From: JBCDGZ01 sp038750655
GTDB lineage: Bacteria; Bacteroidota; Bacteroidia; Chitinophagales; Saprospiraceae
Assembly (NCBI GenBank): GCA_038750655.1
Contig: JBCDGZ010000105.1
Span: 1 to 28,879, forward strand
Direction of reading: 5' to 3'
Length of the DNA stretch: 28,879 bases
The notes under the pieces were generated by a model. That model saw only the letters and a program-made list of their open reading frames with translations. It had not been told where the DNA came from and searched no databases. Position 1 is the first letter of the stretch. Each line of letters begins with the position of its first letter. Shown piece by piece: positions 7,987-16,581 of the stretch. The translations under genes were made by a program, and so were the position numbers.

Positions 7987-9579
7987 ATGAAAACACGTTT
8001 ATCCTACTACCTCTGTGCAGTGGTAGCTGCCGCAGTCATTTTGCTACAAACCAATTGCCAGCCTACGACTCCTTCGCCAGGAGATGGCAAATGTGCCCCT
8101 TGCAAAAGTCCCGCTACCTGTGCGGATGTCACCTTTTCCCAACAGGACTTTCCTCCAGAGTTTGACTATATGCCCGGGAATACTGCTGTTTTTAACGAAT
8201 GGGTGAGCAAACGCAATGGGAAGAAAATACGGGAGCACGCCTGGAACCTTTGGGTCGGACTCAATCAACCTGCTCAAGGGGAGCCCGACAAGCTGATCTG
8301 GCAAACCTGGAAAACGGCTACTCAGGCTTTTGAAGATTCAGAACTAGGCCCTAGCCGCCCCATGACCCAGCGGCTCAAGCAATTGACCAGCTATCCTGAC
8401 CAAGATCCCAATATTGAGCGAAAGCCACCTCGGTATATGATCCCCAACTGCTTACAGGAACGCTACGGAATAGATACTGTTGCGGATGTGAAAGTCGACG
8501 GTTGTCAGTACCAATTTAATGGGGATGTGATGATCGCTGGTGTGCCTTATAATCGCCCTGCTTTCGACTGGATGCGCAATAAAAGTCAGCCGCTTTACCT
8601 CAAGAAAACGCTGGAAGCTGAGCTGGCCAAATCCATCGCCGCTGGCAATCCCTACGCAAGTATTGGTCAATTTCCGGACAGCTCCTTCGTGCTCAAGCCC
8701 ATGCTGTGGCCCGTCAAGAAAACAGGCTACACTCCCTTACCGGTTTGGGATAATGTATCCCCCGAAGCCACAGAAAATAATACCAAATATCCCGGTTTTG
8801 AAAATCAGGAATTTTGGAAGCGAGCAGTTGCTATTACACCGGATACGACGGGCAAGCCAAAGACGATTGATTCGCTGCGCTTTTTATACAGCGTTTTGGA
8901 GACCTCTTCCAATGCCCCTTTGATCAATATTTACCCTACCGCACCGGTGCATTCCATCCAGGAATTTTACCATTGGCAGATCGATAGCACCCAGCTGGCG
9001 GGGATGTCCTGCTCTGACCGTTTGATTCTCGATCTATCTGCCTGGTGGTGCTACGGACGCCCCTTTGAGGCTGATGATTATGTAGTGCTGATCGCTATGC
9101 ACATCTTCAGCAAGGAATTTCCGGATTGGACGATGCAGACTGCCTGGTGGTATGATAAATTGGAAGATTCTCGCTTTTCTGGTAATAAGCCCAAGTCCTT
9201 CGGCGGGAAGCCCTACGGGCCCTGGGACAAGTATTTGATCGCCACCACCTACGGCCAAGCGCAGAAGCAAGATACCTCTGGACACAAGGCTGCGTTTTGC
9301 GATGTACCCGGCGGCAATAACTCCGACTGCTGGCCTGTGATCTATAACCCCTACATCGAACTCGGTGGACTACACCCCATTGCCACCAATTGCCGAAACT
9401 GCCACTGGCGCGCCGGCTGGACCACCGACAGCATTGCCACCAATTACCAGGCGATGGGCGGGCCAACGGCCATACAGACCTTCGATTCTACCAACACCTT
9501 GCTATTCAAGAATGTCATTCGCACCGATTTTCTGTGGTCTATTCCAGACCGGGTCCTGCCCAATCCGACCGTGCAATGA
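7987..9579 (+). CDS. Putative monoheme c-type lipoprotein of unknown function
   Basis: I do not recognise the family. From ATG 7987 the protein has 530 residues. The N-terminal hydrophobic segment (YYLCAVVAAAVILLQTNC) ends in a Cys that could be lipidated, although Asn at -1 is unusual for a lipobox. An in-frame TTG at 7942 would add 15 hydrophilic residues before the signal sequence and is rejected. A short Cys-rich patch (CAPCKSPATC) follows the signal. A single heme c attachment motif, CRNCH, lies at residues 469-473 near the C-terminus. The chain is rich in Trp, Tyr and Pro and contains a motif EFYHWQID. It probably sits in the periplasm or outer membrane as an electron-transfer or redox protein (inference). 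It converges on the patatin gene with 3 bases between stops. Confidence 0.6.
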   Translation: MKTRLSYYLCAVVAAAVILLQTNCQPTTPSPGDGKCAPCKSPATCADVTFSQQDFPPEFDYMPGNTAVFNEWVSKRNGKKIREHAWNLWVGLNQPAQGEPDKLIWQTWKTATQAFEDSELGPSRPMTQRLKQLTSYPDQDPNIERKPPRYMIPNCLQERYGIDTVADVKVDGCQYQFNGDVMIAGVPYNRPAFDWMRNKSQPLYLKKTLEAELAKSIAAGNPYASIGQFPDSSFVLKPMLWPVKKTGYTPLPVWDNVSPEATENNTKYPGFENQEFWKRAVAITPDTTGKPKTIDSLRFLYSVLETSSNAPLINIYPTAPVHSIQEFYHWQIDSTQLAGMSCSDRLILDLSAWWCYGRPFEADDYVVLIAMHIFSKEFPDWTMQTAWWYDKLEDSRFSGNKPKSFGGKPYGPWDKYLIATTYGQAQKQDTSGHKAAFCDVPGGNNSDCWPVIYNPYIELGGLHPIATNCRNCHWRAGWTTDSIATNYQAMGGPTAIQTFDSTNTLLFKNVIRTDFLWSIPDRVLPNPTVQ

Positions 9580-9582
9580 TAC

Positions 9583-10365
9583 TTAGAGGAGGGCTTTGAG
9601 GAGGGCAGGCATTTGCTCCATGGTCGCTTCGTAGCCAACTTCGAAGATCAACTCGGCGGCGCTGAGCTGAAAGATGTGGTATTTGCGCAGGGCCTTCGGC
9701 TCGATGACCAAATCGCAGCTGGCAGCGCCTAGCTGGGTATTGTTCCAAACGGATAGCTCGAAGGAGCGGGTGGCGATTTCGATCATACTATTAACGCCTT
9801 TCTTTGTCTTCACTTCGACAATGGGCATGACATTGACGCCCAGCAAAAAGTCGCAGTGGGGGCGAAGGGCCTGCGCCGGCAAGTTATTCAGTAAACCACC
9901 ATCGACAAACTGCTGTTCTTCAATAGTGACGGGCTGAAAGACCATCGGAATAGAGGACGAGGCCACGACGGCATCTTGTAGCGATCCGCTGCTCAGTAGC
10001 TCTAAGCTGCCTTTGTTCAGGTTGGTTGCGGCGATCCGCAGCGGTTTTTTGAGCTGATCGAAGCTATCGTGCCCGATGTGCTTCTGCATGAGGTTGCGGA
10101 GGTATTGCAAGTCAGTGAGGCCACCAAAAGGAATGCGACGGGGCCTAAAGGCTGCGATAAAGCTACTGGCCCGAGCGATATTGAGCATCTCCTGCGGGGA
10201 AGCCCCTGCGGCGTAAAAGGCTCCTACAATGGCTCCGGCGCTGGCTCCAGCGATGATGTCCGGAAAAATATGATGCTCTTCGAGTGCCTTGAGCACCCCA
10301 ATATGGGCGATTCCTCTTGCGCCGCCACCGGAAAGAACTAAGCCCAATTTGTAACCCTCAGCCAT
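9583..10365 (-). CDS. Patatin-like phospholipase
   Basis: This 260-residue protein is a complete patatin domain of the RssA/YchK-like bacterial type. The oxyanion motif GGGARG lies at residues 13-18, the nucleophile motif GASAG at 40-44 (Ser42), and the second member of the catalytic dyad in VDGG (Asp155). Patatins hydrolyse acyl chains from phospholipids or neutral lipids. There is no signal peptide, so a cytosolic or membrane-peripheral location is expected. A divergent hydrolase gene starts 192 bases away. Together with the lipase-like gene and fadD it may supply free fatty acids (inference). Start at ATG 10365 is well supported because the domain begins immediately after it. Confidence 0.88.
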   Translation of the reverse strand: MAEGYKLGLVLSGGGARGIAHIGVLKALEEHHIFPDIIAGASAGAIVGAFYAAGASPQEMLNIARASSFIAAFRPRRIPFGGLTDLQYLRNLMQKHIGHDSFDQLKKPLRIAATNLNKGSLELLSSGSLQDAVVASSSIPMVFQPVTIEEQQFVDGGLLNNLPAQALRPHCDFLLGVNVMPIVEVKTKKGVNSMIEIATRSFELSVWNNTQLGAASCDLVIEPKALRKYHIFQLSAAELIFEVGYEATMEQMPALLKALL

Positions 10366-10493
10366 AAAAAACAGTAATAAATTTCAATAAATCGTATAAT
10401 TGCTTAATTTTATCTTGAACAGGCGCGTTATAATGGTGTTTTATGCTAGATCTAAAAGTTGAACAGTCCTCCTGACACGCTTCCCATTACGCC

Positions 10494-10501
10494 CAAAGTT
10501 A
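10494..10501 (-). promoter_or_regulatory. Possible -7 promoter element for patatin gene
   Basis: On the minus strand the bases read TAACTTTG, an exact fit to TAnnTTTG, about 130 bases before the patatin start. No convincing -33 element is present at the usual distance, so support is limited. Confidence 0.35.
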
Positions 10502-10557
10502 CGATCTTCTTCGGCATTTGTCGAGGAACTTATTTACAAAAGCACATAGATAATAAC

Positions 10558-11337
10558 ATGATGACAGTAAGTGAAGTACAGAGAAAACGCCCCTCTTTTT
10601 TGCTATTTGCCACCGAGGGACTGCGGGCAGCTATGGAGTTTGGAACTTTCTACGCTACCCAACCCATTCTACAAAAAATAGGCAAAGGGGATGGCCACCC
10701 CGTACTGGTGCTTCCAGGCTTTCTGACTGCTGACTTTTCTACCCGGCCGCTGCGCCGTTTTCTCAATAAAATAGGATACGAACCTCATCGTTGGAAGTTG
10801 GGCTGCAACTATGGTAGCCCTCGATTTGTGGACAAGTGTATGGATCGATTAGAGCAAATCTACGAAGCGGAAGGCCGTAAGGTCAGCATCGTTGGGTGGA
10901 GCCTGGGCGGTGTCTACGCTCGTGAGGTGGCTCGCCGTTCGCCCGAGATGGTGCGGCAGGTGATCACCATGGGCTCTCCATTCGCTGGATTGACCAAAGA
11001 AAATAATGTTTCCTGGATTTATACCCTGCTCTCCGGAAAACGCGTCACAGACATCAACAAGGAAGTGTTGAAGCAGATCATGGAGCCGCCGCCGGTTCCT
11101 TCTACCGCCATCTTTTCCAAAGGCGATGGCATCGTTTCCTGGATGGATTGCCAGGAGTCGCAGGAAAGTCCGATTACCCAGAATATTCAAGTGAAGGGCA
11201 GCCACTGCGGCCTGGGATTCAACCCTACAGTCCTTTTCCTACTTGCCGATCGCTTGTCGCAGGCAGAGGACAACTGGCAGCGTTTTGAGCCTAAGTGGTA
11301 TACGCAGTTCTTCTATCCAAAAGGAGTCGCGAGTTAG
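10558..11337 (+). CDS. Lipase-like alpha/beta hydrolase
   Basis: The 259-residue protein has the alpha/beta hydrolase fold. HPVLVLPGFLTADFST forms the oxyanion-side strand and turn. The nucleophile elbow is GWSLGG (Ser115), the acid is in SKGDGIVSW (Asp190) and the histidine in GSHCGLG (His216). The wording around the elbow resembles lipases/PGAP1-like esterases acting on acyl esters. An in-frame TTG at 10459 would add 33 residues without fold features, so one of the paired ATGs at 10558/10561 is chosen. No signal peptide is visible. Neighbours are a divergent patatin and a convergent acyl-CoA ligase, consistent with lipid breakdown. The natural substrate is unknown. Confidence 0.75.
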   Translation: MMTVSEVQRKRPSFLLFATEGLRAAMEFGTFYATQPILQKIGKGDGHPVLVLPGFLTADFSTRPLRRFLNKIGYEPHRWKLGCNYGSPRFVDKCMDRLEQIYEAEGRKVSIVGWSLGGVYAREVARRSPEMVRQVITMGSPFAGLTKENNVSWIYTLLSGKRVTDINKEVLKQIMEPPPVPSTAIFSKGDGIVSWMDCQESQESPITQNIQVKGSHCGLGFNPTVLFLLADRLSQAEDNWQRFEPKWYTQFFYPKGVAS

Positions 11338-11347
11338 CCTATTGCGA

Positions 11348-13027
11348 CTATCCTTCTTGTTTTAATTCCTCTTTCAGTACTCGACGCAGGATTTTACCCA
11401 CGTTGGACTTGGGGAGGTCGTCCCGGAATTCTACTATTTTGGGGCATTTGTAGCCAGTCAGCTTGCCTTTGCAGAAATCCTTAATCTCTTGCTCTGTTAG
11501 TGATTTATCCTTCTTAACAACGTAGAGCTTAACAGCTTCGCCAGACTTTTCGCTGGGGACGCCGATGGCGGCGACTTCCAGGACTTTTGGATGCGTCGCG
11601 ACCACATCTTCGACTTCATTGGGATAGACATTGAAGCCAGAAACCAGGATCATATCTTTTTTGCGATCGACAATTTGCAGGAAGCCATCTTCGGACATCT
11701 TGCCAATATCGCCGGTGCGGAGCCAGCCGCCGTCGATGATGACCTTGGCGGTCTCTTCCGGGCGGTTGTAATAGCCTTTCATTACCTGTGGTCCTTTAGC
11801 CTGAATTTCGCCAATCTGATCAAAGCCAAGGATGTCGCCATTATCGCTGGCGATACGGATGTCCGTCGAAGGGAGGGGCAAGCCGATGGTACCTATTCGC
11901 TGGCTGCCGTCGAAGGGATTGGTACTCAATACCGGAGAGGACTCTGTTAGACCATAGCCCTCTGAGAGTGGACAGCCAGTTACTTTTTGCCATTTCTCTG
12001 CTACTGCTCGCTGCACCGCCATGCCGCCACCACTAGCAAATTTAAGCTTGCTAAAGTCCAGCGCAGCAAAGTCTTTATTGTTAACTAAGGCATTAAATAA
12101 AGTATTAACCCCCGTCATCAAAGTAATCGGATGGTCCTTGAAGGCAGACACGATCGTCGACAAATCCCGAGGATTAGTAATGAGTACATTCAGTGTACCG
12201 ATACTGGACAGCGCCAGGCAGTTGACCGTAAAAGAGAAAATATGATAAAGGGGCAGTGGTGCTAGGGCCACCTCCTTGCGCTCGGTCAGAAAAGGCAGCA
12301 TCACTGCTCGAATCTGCTGCATATTAGATACCAGATTGCGATTGGTCAACATCGCGCCTTTGGCAACGCCCGTTGTTCCTCCGGTATATTGCAACATAAT
12401 CACATCTTCCGAAGCGCCTTTGACTTCGTTGAGCGTAAAGTTTTTACCCTGCTTGAGCGCATCTTTAAAGGTGACAATATTTGGGATATTGAACTTAGGC
12501 ACCATGCGTTTGATGTTCCGCACTACAAAGTTGACCATTGCTCCTTTGAAAAAGCCCAACATTTCTCCAATGCTAGTAGTGATGACCACTTTGATGGCCG
12601 TATCACCCATGATTTCCTCTAATTTGGAGGCAAAATTTTCGGTAATGACAATGGCCTTAACCCCAGAGTCTTGGAATTGGTGATGCATCTCCCGAGCGGT
12701 GTAGAGTGGGTTGGTATTGACAACGATGAGTCCGGCCCGAAGGGCACCGACCAGCGCAATTGGATATTGCAGCATATTGGGCATCATCAGGGCAATCTTG
12801 TCGCCGGGTTCCAAGCCTCGGGAATGCAGATAGGCCCCAAACTGTCGGGAGAGTTTATCGACCTGGTCAAAGGTGATGGTCTTACCCATGCAGGCAAAGG
12901 CGGGGTTGTTCCGGTATTTCTCAAAAGTTTCGTCTAAAAGATGAACCAGGGTGGGGTAGGCTTCGGGGTCAATATTGGCTGGAATGCCACTGTAGTATTT
13001 TGAAAGCCAGGGTCTTTGATTTTCCAT
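11348..13027 (-). CDS. fadD: Long-chain fatty acid--CoA ligase
   Basis: This 559-residue AMP-forming ligase activates fatty acids to acyl-CoA with ATP. The P-loop motif YTGGTTGVAKG lies at about residues 214-224, the adenylate motif EGYGLTESSP near 355 and the GWLRTGDIG hinge/ribose motif near 435. The C-terminal lysine region is at SNVGKILRRVLKEE. Length and motif order match bacterial FadD. ATG 13027 is taken as the start because the upstream in-frame TTG at 13045 adds only six residues. It converges on the lipase-like gene (10 bases between stops). A 9-bp-arm inverted repeat lies in its upstream region (13093-13114). Its product would feed beta-oxidation or the WS/DGAT reaction. Confidence 0.9.
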   Translation of the reverse strand: MENQRPWLSKYYSGIPANIDPEAYPTLVHLLDETFEKYRNNPAFACMGKTITFDQVDKLSRQFGAYLHSRGLEPGDKIALMMPNMLQYPIALVGALRAGLIVVNTNPLYTAREMHHQFQDSGVKAIVITENFASKLEEIMGDTAIKVVITTSIGEMLGFFKGAMVNFVVRNIKRMVPKFNIPNIVTFKDALKQGKNFTLNEVKGASEDVIMLQYTGGTTGVAKGAMLTNRNLVSNMQQIRAVMLPFLTERKEVALAPLPLYHIFSFTVNCLALSSIGTLNVLITNPRDLSTIVSAFKDHPITLMTGVNTLFNALVNNKDFAALDFSKLKFASGGGMAVQRAVAEKWQKVTGCPLSEGYGLTESSPVLSTNPFDGSQRIGTIGLPLPSTDIRIASDNGDILGFDQIGEIQAKGPQVMKGYYNRPEETAKVIIDGGWLRTGDIGKMSEDGFLQIVDRKKDMILVSGFNVYPNEVEDVVATHPKVLEVAAIGVPSEKSGEAVKLYVVKKDKSLTEQEIKDFCKGKLTGYKCPKIVEFRDDLPKSNVGKILRRVLKEELKQEG

Positions 13028-13404
13028 ATTATTCAGTTGGTGCAATAAGTTAGGTAGTGAAACGCAACTTGGGTTAAGTTAGTGAAAAATACAAGGATTT
13101 TAAAAAAAATCCTTTCGAGGTAAAATATCGATGGCGACTTGGTACGATTCGTGTATCAATCACAGCAAAGCGCATGACGTTCCCCAAGAGTAAATGTTAT
13201 TCCCTTGAAATACTAGTCCATTGCCTGTCACAAAAGTTGTTTATTTCGAGCAATAAGGTTTTGGCTGAAATTGAATATTACGAGGAATCTAGAATTTAAG
13301 TCCTATCCATCACTCCCCCCTCGATTTGGATACTGTTTTCCCCTCAAGAATTAAACGATCCCCCCTTTAAGTGACAACATTTCGAGAAACTACAACCAAT
13401 TAAG
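13028..13404. other. Intergenic region between fadD and PPC protein gene
   Basis: This 377-base gap separates two divergent genes. It contains the AT-rich inverted repeat at 13093-13114 and C-rich runs near 13314-13370. I saw no coding region, RNA gene or exact TAnnTTTG element; the closest is TCGATTTG at 13321-13328. Regulation of both neighbours probably lies here. Confidence 0.55.
13093..13114. repeat. Perfect inverted repeat upstream of fadD
   Basis: AAGGATTTT (13093-13101) and AAAATCCTT (13106-13114) form 9-bp perfect arms around four A residues, 66 bases before the fadD start. It could be a repressor operator or an RNA hairpin in the fadD leader. The sequence alone does not decide. Confidence 0.5.
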
Positions 13405-16400
13405 ATGTACAAAGTTTTTCTACTTACCATCCTTTCTTGCTTATCTTTTGCTGAGGCCTCCGCGGCCGAATTGATCCCTATTAATTATGGGGAAAGCCTA
13501 ACCGGTACAATTGAAGTCACTGGCGAGCGGCACATTTATACCTTTAGTGGAGCGATCGGTGATCGACTCCTAATCCGTATGAAGGGAACATCAGGTGGGG
13601 TAGATGCCTGCCTGGCCTTATATAATGCCGAAGGAGAGGTGGTAGCCGAGGATTGTAGTGATGGCCGAATGGCGGTAATCAATAATTATGTACTCTCTAC
13701 TGGCGGTGAATACCAACTGCACGTTATGGATCGTCGGGACAATGATACCGGAATCTACGGACTGTCTATCCAGTTGTTGAATGGGGGAGCCGATGCCATC
13801 TTTCAGTCCTGCGAGATGAATTTCGACGCTACCTTAACGCATCTGGCCGAAACCGATGCCTACAGTTTTAATGCTGATGCAGGAGATGTTATTTTGGTGA
13901 GAATGAAGGATGAAGAGGGCAAGGTGGAGTCCGTCATTGAGCTTTACAGTCCTAGTGGTGAGCTTATCGAGCGGGCGGAGCCCGCGCCGGATGGCCTAAC
14001 TCGCCTGGGCGTGATTGGCTTGGAGGAAGCTGGAGAATACTTACTCCTCGCAATGGATGGCAATGGCAATGATGTGGGTAATTATTCCTTTGCCTTTCAG
14101 GTCCTGAATAGCGAAGAATGCTCGCTGCCTACTGGCTGCGGTGCTGACTTTTCCGCTAACCTCAGCCGCAAAGCAGAAATAGACGCCTATACTTTCCAAG
14201 CCGCCGCCGGGGACGTCATCGTCGCCCATATGCGCGGCATCAGCAAAGATGTCGAGGCCCGCATGGAGCTGTACAGCCCCGATGGTAACCTCATCGTCAC
14301 CAATACCAACCGCGGCCGTCTCGGCCTACTGAAACCCGTTACCCTGCCCGTCTCCGGTCAGTACATCCTGCTAGCTATGGACGACGGCGGCAACGACATC
14401 GGTGACTATGCCCTTTCCTTGCAGTATACCAATAGCCATGTAGATTGTGCAATCAGTCTAGATTGTAATAGTATCAAAGAAACCTGGAATCTGGGCAGCA
14501 CGGCCGAGATCGATGCCTTCAGTTTCTACGGTACTGCAAATGAAAAACTGAGCCTAACCGTGAGTGACGTCGACCCGGTAATAGAACCTCGCTTCGAATT
14601 GTATGCACCTGACGGCAGCTTGGTCGTAGATGCCTCTAGCGGCTCAGTGAGTAGCAAGAGCAACGTCATTCTGCCCGCCGATGGTAGTTATACCTTGCTG
14701 GTGATGGATTATGAAGGCAATGACGAAGGGCGCTATCAAATAGATATAATAAGTCATTCTTTCACAGATGCCGAAGCGCCAGTTGCGGCTTGCCATTCGG
14801 AGCTTACCGTACAGCTGGGAGTTGGTGGGACCTACCGCCTGACTCCCGAGGAAGTCGACGCTGGAAGTACCGACAACTGCGGTATCGCAGAGATGCGCCT
14901 GGATAAATCCGAGTTCACCTGTGATGATATGGGTACCCAAACGGTCACTTTGGAAGTAATTGACGAAAGTGGTAATAGCTCAACTTGCGAGCTAAGCCTG
15001 ACCATCGAAGATCCTACCTTCGCCTGTGGCTGGGTATACTGTGAAGCCTACGGAGAATCAACGGACTTTGAGTGGATCGAAGAGGTAAATATTGGAGACA
15101 TTCAGAATATCTCTGGCAACGACAATGGCTACGGCGATTATACCGATATGACAACTGATTTGAGTCTGGGGTCTAATGAGGTCATTGAACTGACGCCAAG
15201 CTTCCCGAATCCTGCCAGTCCGGTCCTGGAATGCTGGGGTGTCTGGATCGATTTTAATAACGACGGTGATTTTGATGATGAGGGAGAATACGTGGTGCGC
15301 AGCAGTGGAAAAAGTACGATCTACGGCTCTATCCCTGTCCCTGCGAGTGCGGTGCTGGGCGAAACCCGGATGCGGGTAGCCATGAATTTCGAAGCCTATC
15401 CTAATGCCTGTGATCCCTTTGGATACGGGGAAGTGGAAGATTATACCGTCAATATTGTCCCCAATGCCTTCTGTGGCAGTCTGCCTGATGGTTGGGACAA
15501 TGCAGACATAGGAGAGTACGACGAAGAAGGCACTGCCTGCTACCAGCCCGAAAACAGCACCTTTGTGGTCAGCTCCGCGAGTGGAGACATTTACGGTACA
15601 GCGGATGACTTCGAGTTTGCCTATCAGGAATGGTGTGGTGATGGTGAAATTATTGCTCGTCTGACTGGAATGACCAATACTTCCGCCTATGATCTGGCGG
15701 GGATTATGTTCCGCAAAAAACTCTTTACCGGGTCTAAAAACATTGCGCTACTGGCGACACCGTCCAACGGCCTGTTGTTCCAGGCCCGAGGCCGCCATCA
15801 CGGCAATACGGCTGCCGCGGCTTTGAGCGGTAGTGCGCCCGTCTGGCTGCGCCTCAAGCGTGAAGGCAAGCGCTTCACCGGCTTCACCTCTCGAAACGGT
15901 GTCGACTGGGTCGCCAACTACTCTGTTGAAGTCAATAATATGGGTGATTGCATCTACGTCGGCCTGGCCGTTGCAACGAATAATCAGGACGAGAACGTCA
16001 CCTTTACTACGGCGTCTTTCGATAATGTCTATGTGGGCCTTTCGACCGACGACCCAGACGAACAATCTAATAACACTGGCCAAGCGGGCTTTGTCAAGCA
16101 AGGCCCTACGGAGCTGACGCAGGGCATCACGCTAGAGGATGTAGAGAGAGACGGTACGGCTCGTCCCAGCAATGATCCGCTGGCAGTGACGCCGCAGGCG
16201 GGGCGCTCGGCCAATGATTTTGATGTCAATACCATCCAACTCTTCCCGAATCCAACGGTTGACTACGTCCAAGTCGATCTTCGGGAGCTGGATGCACAGC
16301 ATATTGTAATCAGCATTTACAACACTGCTGGCCAATTGGTACTGGAGCAGGGCGCTGATCCGAAGTCTATCGTCCACATCGATCTCAAACAGGCGGCCCT

Positions 16401-16482
16401 CAGTGCTGGCCAATATTGGGTACGTGTGCGGCATAGCGATGGGGAGATCAGCAAAGCGCTGGTCATCCAACCAAGGGCCTAA
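13405..16482 (+). CDS. Large secreted protein: four PPC-like repeats, HYR-like, GEVED and DUF1349-like domains, T9SS sorting domain
   Basis: The 1025-residue protein starts with a signal peptide (MYKVFLLTILSCLSFAEASA). Four repeats of about 105-110 residues follow (about 22-450), each like a bacterial pre-peptidase C-terminal (PPC) domain. They share an xIDAYTFxAxAGD strand and end in a MDxxGNDxGxY block. Residues 455-535 resemble a HYR/Ig-like module. Residues 540-688 form a GEVED domain with an Asp/Asn-rich loop (IDFNNDGDFDDEGEY), a likely calcium site, and the family signature GYGEVEDYTV. Residues 690-880 resemble a DUF1349/concanavalin-like fold. A T9SS domain starting LFPNPTVDYVQVDL ends the chain. 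No peptidase domain is present, although PPC repeats usually accompany one. A surface adhesin or carbohydrate-binding role is possible (inference). It is transcribed alone, with a terminator 32 bases after the stop. Confidence 0.8.
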   Translation: MYKVFLLTILSCLSFAEASAAELIPINYGESLTGTIEVTGERHIYTFSGAIGDRLLIRMKGTSGGVDACLALYNAEGEVVAEDCSDGRMAVINNYVLSTGGEYQLHVMDRRDNDTGIYGLSIQLLNGGADAIFQSCEMNFDATLTHLAETDAYSFNADAGDVILVRMKDEEGKVESVIELYSPSGELIERAEPAPDGLTRLGVIGLEEAGEYLLLAMDGNGNDVGNYSFAFQVLNSEECSLPTGCGADFSANLSRKAEIDAYTFQAAAGDVIVAHMRGISKDVEARMELYSPDGNLIVTNTNRGRLGLLKPVTLPVSGQYILLAMDDGGNDIGDYALSLQYTNSHVDCAISLDCNSIKETWNLGSTAEIDAFSFYGTANEKLSLTVSDVDPVIEPRFELYAPDGSLVVDASSGSVSSKSNVILPADGSYTLLVMDYEGNDEGRYQIDIISHSFTDAEAPVAACHSELTVQLGVGGTYRLTPEEVDAGSTDNCGIAEMRLDKSEFTCDDMGTQTVTLEVIDESGNSSTCELSLTIEDPTFACGWVYCEAYGESTDFEWIEEVNIGDIQNISGNDNGYGDYTDMTTDLSLGSNEVIELTPSFPNPASPVLECWGVWIDFNNDGDFDDEGEYVVRSSGKSTIYGSIPVPASAVLGETRMRVAMNFEAYPNACDPFGYGEVEDYTVNIVPNAFCGSLPDGWDNADIGEYDEEGTACYQPENSTFVVSSASGDIYGTADDFEFAYQEWCGDGEIIARLTGMTNTSAYDLAGIMFRKKLFTGSKNIALLATPSNGLLFQARGRHHGNTAAAALSGSAPVWLRLKREGKRFTGFTSRNGVDWVANYSVEVNNMGDCIYVGLAVATNNQDENVTFTTASFDNVYVGLSTDDPDEQSNNTGQAGFVKQGPTELTQGITLEDVERDGTARPSNDPLAVTPQAGRSANDFDVNTIQLFPNPTVDYVQVDLRELDAQHIVISIYNTAGQLVLEQGADPKSIVHIDLKQAALSAGQYWVRVRHSDGEISKALVIQPRA

Positions 16483-16513
16483 TTTTCCCAACCGATTTCA
16501 AAGTATTATAAAA

Positions 16514-16558
16514 CAAATCGCCATTCGAGTTGATCTCACGAATGGCGGTTTGCTTTTT
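16514..16558 (+). terminator. Intrinsic terminator after PPC/GEVED protein gene
   Basis: Arms 16514-16527 (CAAATCGCCATTCG) and 16539-16552 (CGAATGGCGGTTTG) pair over 14 positions with one G-T wobble. The loop is 11 nt and is followed by CTTTTT. It lies 32 bases after the stop codon. The AT pairs and A-run at the left base may also let it serve the convergent pentapeptide gene. Confidence 0.85.
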
Positions 16559-16581
16559 AGGGTTGGGGGCAATGTTGGGCC

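Noticed and set aside
11325..11349. Hairpin AGTCGC/GCGACT at the convergent ends of the lipase-like and fadD genes as a bidirectional terminator
   Set aside because: The stem is only 6 bp, the loop is 13 nt and there is no T-run directly after it, so support is too weak.
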